DNA of 6,796 nt from Nitrospinota bacterium (lineage in GTDB: Bacteria; JAUXIQ01): the NCBI GenBank assembly GCA_030620925.1, contig JAUXIQ010000111.1, forward strand, positions 1 through 6,796. Direction: 5' to 3'. Positions 5,241-6,796 of this stretch are shown in pieces; positions within the stretch are counted from its first letter, which is position 1; each line of letters starts with the position of its first letter. The notes below the pieces were generated by a model. That model was not told where the DNA came from. It saw nothing but the letters and a program-made list of their open reading frames with translations, and made no database searches. A program made the position numbers and the translations under genes.

Positions 5241-6095
5241 ATGGGAGCCACTATTCTGGACGGGAAAAAGGTTTCCCAACTTGTAAAAGAAAAGGTGAAG
5301 AAAGAGGTGCGTGAGCTCCTTGAAGGGGGCGCCACGCCGCCGGGTTTGGCGGTGGCCCTGGTTGGAGAAGACCCCGCCTCGAAGATATATGTGCGCAAAA
5401 AAGGGGAAGCCTGCGAGGAAGCAGGCATCACCTCCCATCAATATAACCTGCCGGACACCGTAACCCAGGAAGAGCTTTTATCCCTGGTGCGCGACCTGAA
5501 CGGCAGGGAGGATGTCAACGGCATCCTGGTGCAGCTCCCCCTGCCCTCTCACGTCGATTCCAAAACCGTTCTGGAAGTGGTCGACCCGCTCAAGGACGTG
5601 GACGGCTTCCACCCCTACAACGTGGGAAAACTCGTCGCTAACGACGTCAACCTCCTGCCCTGCACTCCGTCGGGCATCATGGAGATACTGGATCATTACC
5701 GGATACCCATAGAGGGCGCCGACGCAGTGATAATAGGGCGGAGCGATATTGTGGGCAAACCCATGGCCATTATGCTCATGCACCGCCATGCGACCATAAC
5801 CGTCTGCCACTCCCGGACCAGGAACCTCGCTCAAGTGGCCGCCGGGGCGGATATACTTGTCGCCGCCCTGGGTAAGGCAAGGCTGGTCACCGCCGAAATG
5901 GTGAAAGAAGGGGCGGTGGTCATCGACGTGGGAATGAACCGGGTGGAGGGCAAACTCACGGGAGACGTGGATTTCGAAGCCGTGTCCGAAAAGGCTTCCC
6001 ACATAACCCCGGTGCCCGGTGGCGTGGGCCCGATGACGGTGGCCATGCTGCTCAAGAACACGCTGACAGCTTACAGGAAACAGACCGGAAGATAG
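5241..6095 (+). CDS. folD: Bifunctional methylene-THF dehydrogenase / methenyl-THF cyclohydrolase
   Basis: This 284-residue FolD oxidises 5,10-methylenetetrahydrofolate to the methenyl form with NADP and hydrolyses it to 10-formyl-THF in the cytoplasm, feeding purine and formyl-Met synthesis. The N-terminal catalytic domain has SKIYVRKK with Tyr50 and Lys54, GILVQLPLP with Gln98, and [10 protein letters not shown] with Asp121. These fall at the same numbers as the catalytic residues of E. coli FolD. The Rossmann domain has [16 protein letters not shown] (164-179), with Asp where many relatives have Asn, then [18 protein letters not shown] and the C-terminal [16 protein letters not shown]. Length is the family norm. 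The ATG at 5241 follows a weak GAGAG. It has its own promoter and probably shares a transcript with xseA, which starts 11 bases after its stop. Confidence 0.98.
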   Translation: MGATILDGKKVSQLVKEKVKKEVRELLEGGATPPGLAVALVGEDPASKIYVRKKGEACEEAGITSHQYNLPDTVTQEELLSLVRDLNGREDVNGILVQLPLPSHVDSKTVLEVVDPLKDVDGFHPYNVGKLVANDVNLLPCTPSGIMEILDHYRIPIEGADAVIIGRSDIVGKPMAIMLMHRHATITVCHSRTRNLAQVAAGADILVAALGKARLVTAEMVKEGAVVIDVGMNRVEGKLTGDVDFEAVSEKASHITPVPGGVGPMTVAMLLKNTLTAYRKQTGR

Positions 6096-6106
6096 ATAGG
6101 GATACC

Positions 6107-6796
6107 ATGGAAGAAAACAACCTCTTCGAGTCGCTGACCCACGAGATTTACACCGTAAGCCGGCTCACCGCGGAAATCAAAGACGTCCTGGAAGGAGAGT
6201 TCTTCGATGTCTGGGTGGAGGGGGAGATATCCAATATGCGCAACCCCTCCTCCGGCCATACCTACCTCACTCTCAAGGACGATTCCTCCCAGCTCAGGGG
6301 GGTCATCTGGAAATCCGCCATGCGGGGCGTTAAATTTCAACCCGAAGACGGTATGCAGGTGGTCGCCCGGGGACGGGTGACCGTCTATGAGCCGCGGGGC
6401 GATTACCAGCTCATCATAGAGTACATAGAGCCCAAAGGGGTGGGGGCGCTCCAGCTCGCCTTCGAGCAGTTGAAGCAGCGTCTCATGGAAGAGGGCCTCT
6501 TCGATGAGAAGCGCAAGAGACCGCTTCCCCTTCTGCCTCAGAGAATAGGTGTGGTGTCCTCCCCCACGGGGGCCGCCATCCGGGATATACTGCGGGTCAT
6601 AGAGCGGAGGTTCGCCAACGTGCACGTTCTGCTTTACCCGGTCCGCGTGCAGGGTGAGGGCGCTGCAGAAGAGATAGCCGAGGCCGTAGGTGCTTTCAAC
6701 AAGCTGCCAGCCCTGGGGCCCGGCCTGCCGGAAGTAGACGTTATCATCGTGGGCAGGGGTGGCGGCTCGCTGGAAGACCTCTGGGCATTCAACGAA
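6107..6796 (+). CDS. xseA: Exodeoxyribonuclease VII large subunit (3' truncated by window)
   Basis: The frame from the ATG at 6107 stays open to the window end and gives the first 230 residues of XseA, normally about 400-450. XseA is the catalytic large subunit of exodeoxyribonuclease VII, which with XseB degrades single-stranded DNA from both ends. The N-terminal OB-fold domain is clear: [18 protein letters not shown] (15-32), [24 protein letters not shown] (35-58) and the [17 protein letters not shown] region. The nuclease domain starts with [23 protein letters not shown] (140-162), whose Asp160 aligns by eye with a catalytic Asp of E. coli XseA. It continues to the signature [16 protein letters not shown] (215-230), exactly where the window stops. 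An AGGG lies six bases before the ATG. It follows folD by 11 bases, so the two are probably cotranscribed; xseB would be expected downstream but is not visible. Confidence 0.96.
   Translation, partial: MEENNLFESLTHEIYTVSRLTAEIKDVLEGEFFDVWVEGEISNMRNPSSGHTYLTLKDDSSQLRGVIWKSAMRGVKFQPEDGMQVVARGRVTVYEPRGDYQLIIEYIEPKGVGALQLAFEQLKQRLMEEGLFDEKRKRPLPLLPQRIGVVSSPTGAAIRDILRVIERRFANVHVLLYPVRVQGEGAAEEIAEAVGAFNKLPALGPGLPEVDVIIVGRGGGSLEDLWAFNE

Noticed and set aside
5478-6002. 174-codon minus-strand frame within folD
   Set aside because: It is entirely antisense to the fully conserved folD sequence and has no recognisable motif.
6071-6625. 184-codon minus-strand frame over the start of xseA
   Set aside because: It is antisense to the clear N-terminal OB-fold region of xseA.

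Overview
The window is a compact, gene-dense bacterial chromosome segment of moderate G+C that carries mostly housekeeping genes. Codon use favours ATA for Ile and AGG/CGG for Arg. The gene content (rubrerythrin-like ferritin, scpA-scpB-rluB, a periplasmic or surface TPR/SLH protein, a PgsA-like enzyme, folD-xseA) fits an anaerobic or microaerophilic Gram-negative lineage, for example a Desulfobacterota/deltaproteobacteria-like or candidate-phylum organism. This placement is an inference from gene content and protein style, not a demonstrated taxonomy.

Layout. At 1-349 is the 3' part of a plus-strand rubrerythrin-like ferritin-family gene. It converges on a minus-strand VOC/glyoxalase-fold gene (475-909), and the two are separated by two back-to-back hairpins (397-428 and 450-480). 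Between the VOC gene and scpA lies a 290-base divergent intergenic region (910-1199). It holds a probable minus-strand promoter for the VOC gene, several inverted repeats, and an extended -10 promoter for the plus-strand cluster. From 1200 the plus strand carries scpA, scpB, rluB, a secreted TPR/SLH-domain protein, and a CDP-alcohol phosphatidyltransferase (PgsA-like). These are close together or overlapping, and probably one transcription unit. A consensus-like promoter (TTGACA, 18-base spacer, TAGAAT) then precedes folD, which is followed after 11 bases by xseA, cut by the window end at 6796.

How the genes work together. ScpA and ScpB are the non-SMC partners of the SMC chromosome-condensation complex; smc itself is not in the window. 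RluB modifies 23S rRNA and often sits beside scpAB. The phosphatidyltransferase makes an anionic phospholipid headgroup, and the SLH/TPR protein acts in the envelope, so the cluster mixes chromosome segregation, ribosome maturation and envelope functions. FolD supplies one-carbon units on tetrahydrofolate, and XseA is the nuclease subunit of exodeoxyribonuclease VII.

I see no mobile element, CRISPR array, tRNA or rRNA, and no convincing undescribed system. The items most worth a second look are the structured 985-1104 region, the SLH/TPR protein inside the scp cluster, and the dyads upstream of rluB, pgsA and folD.
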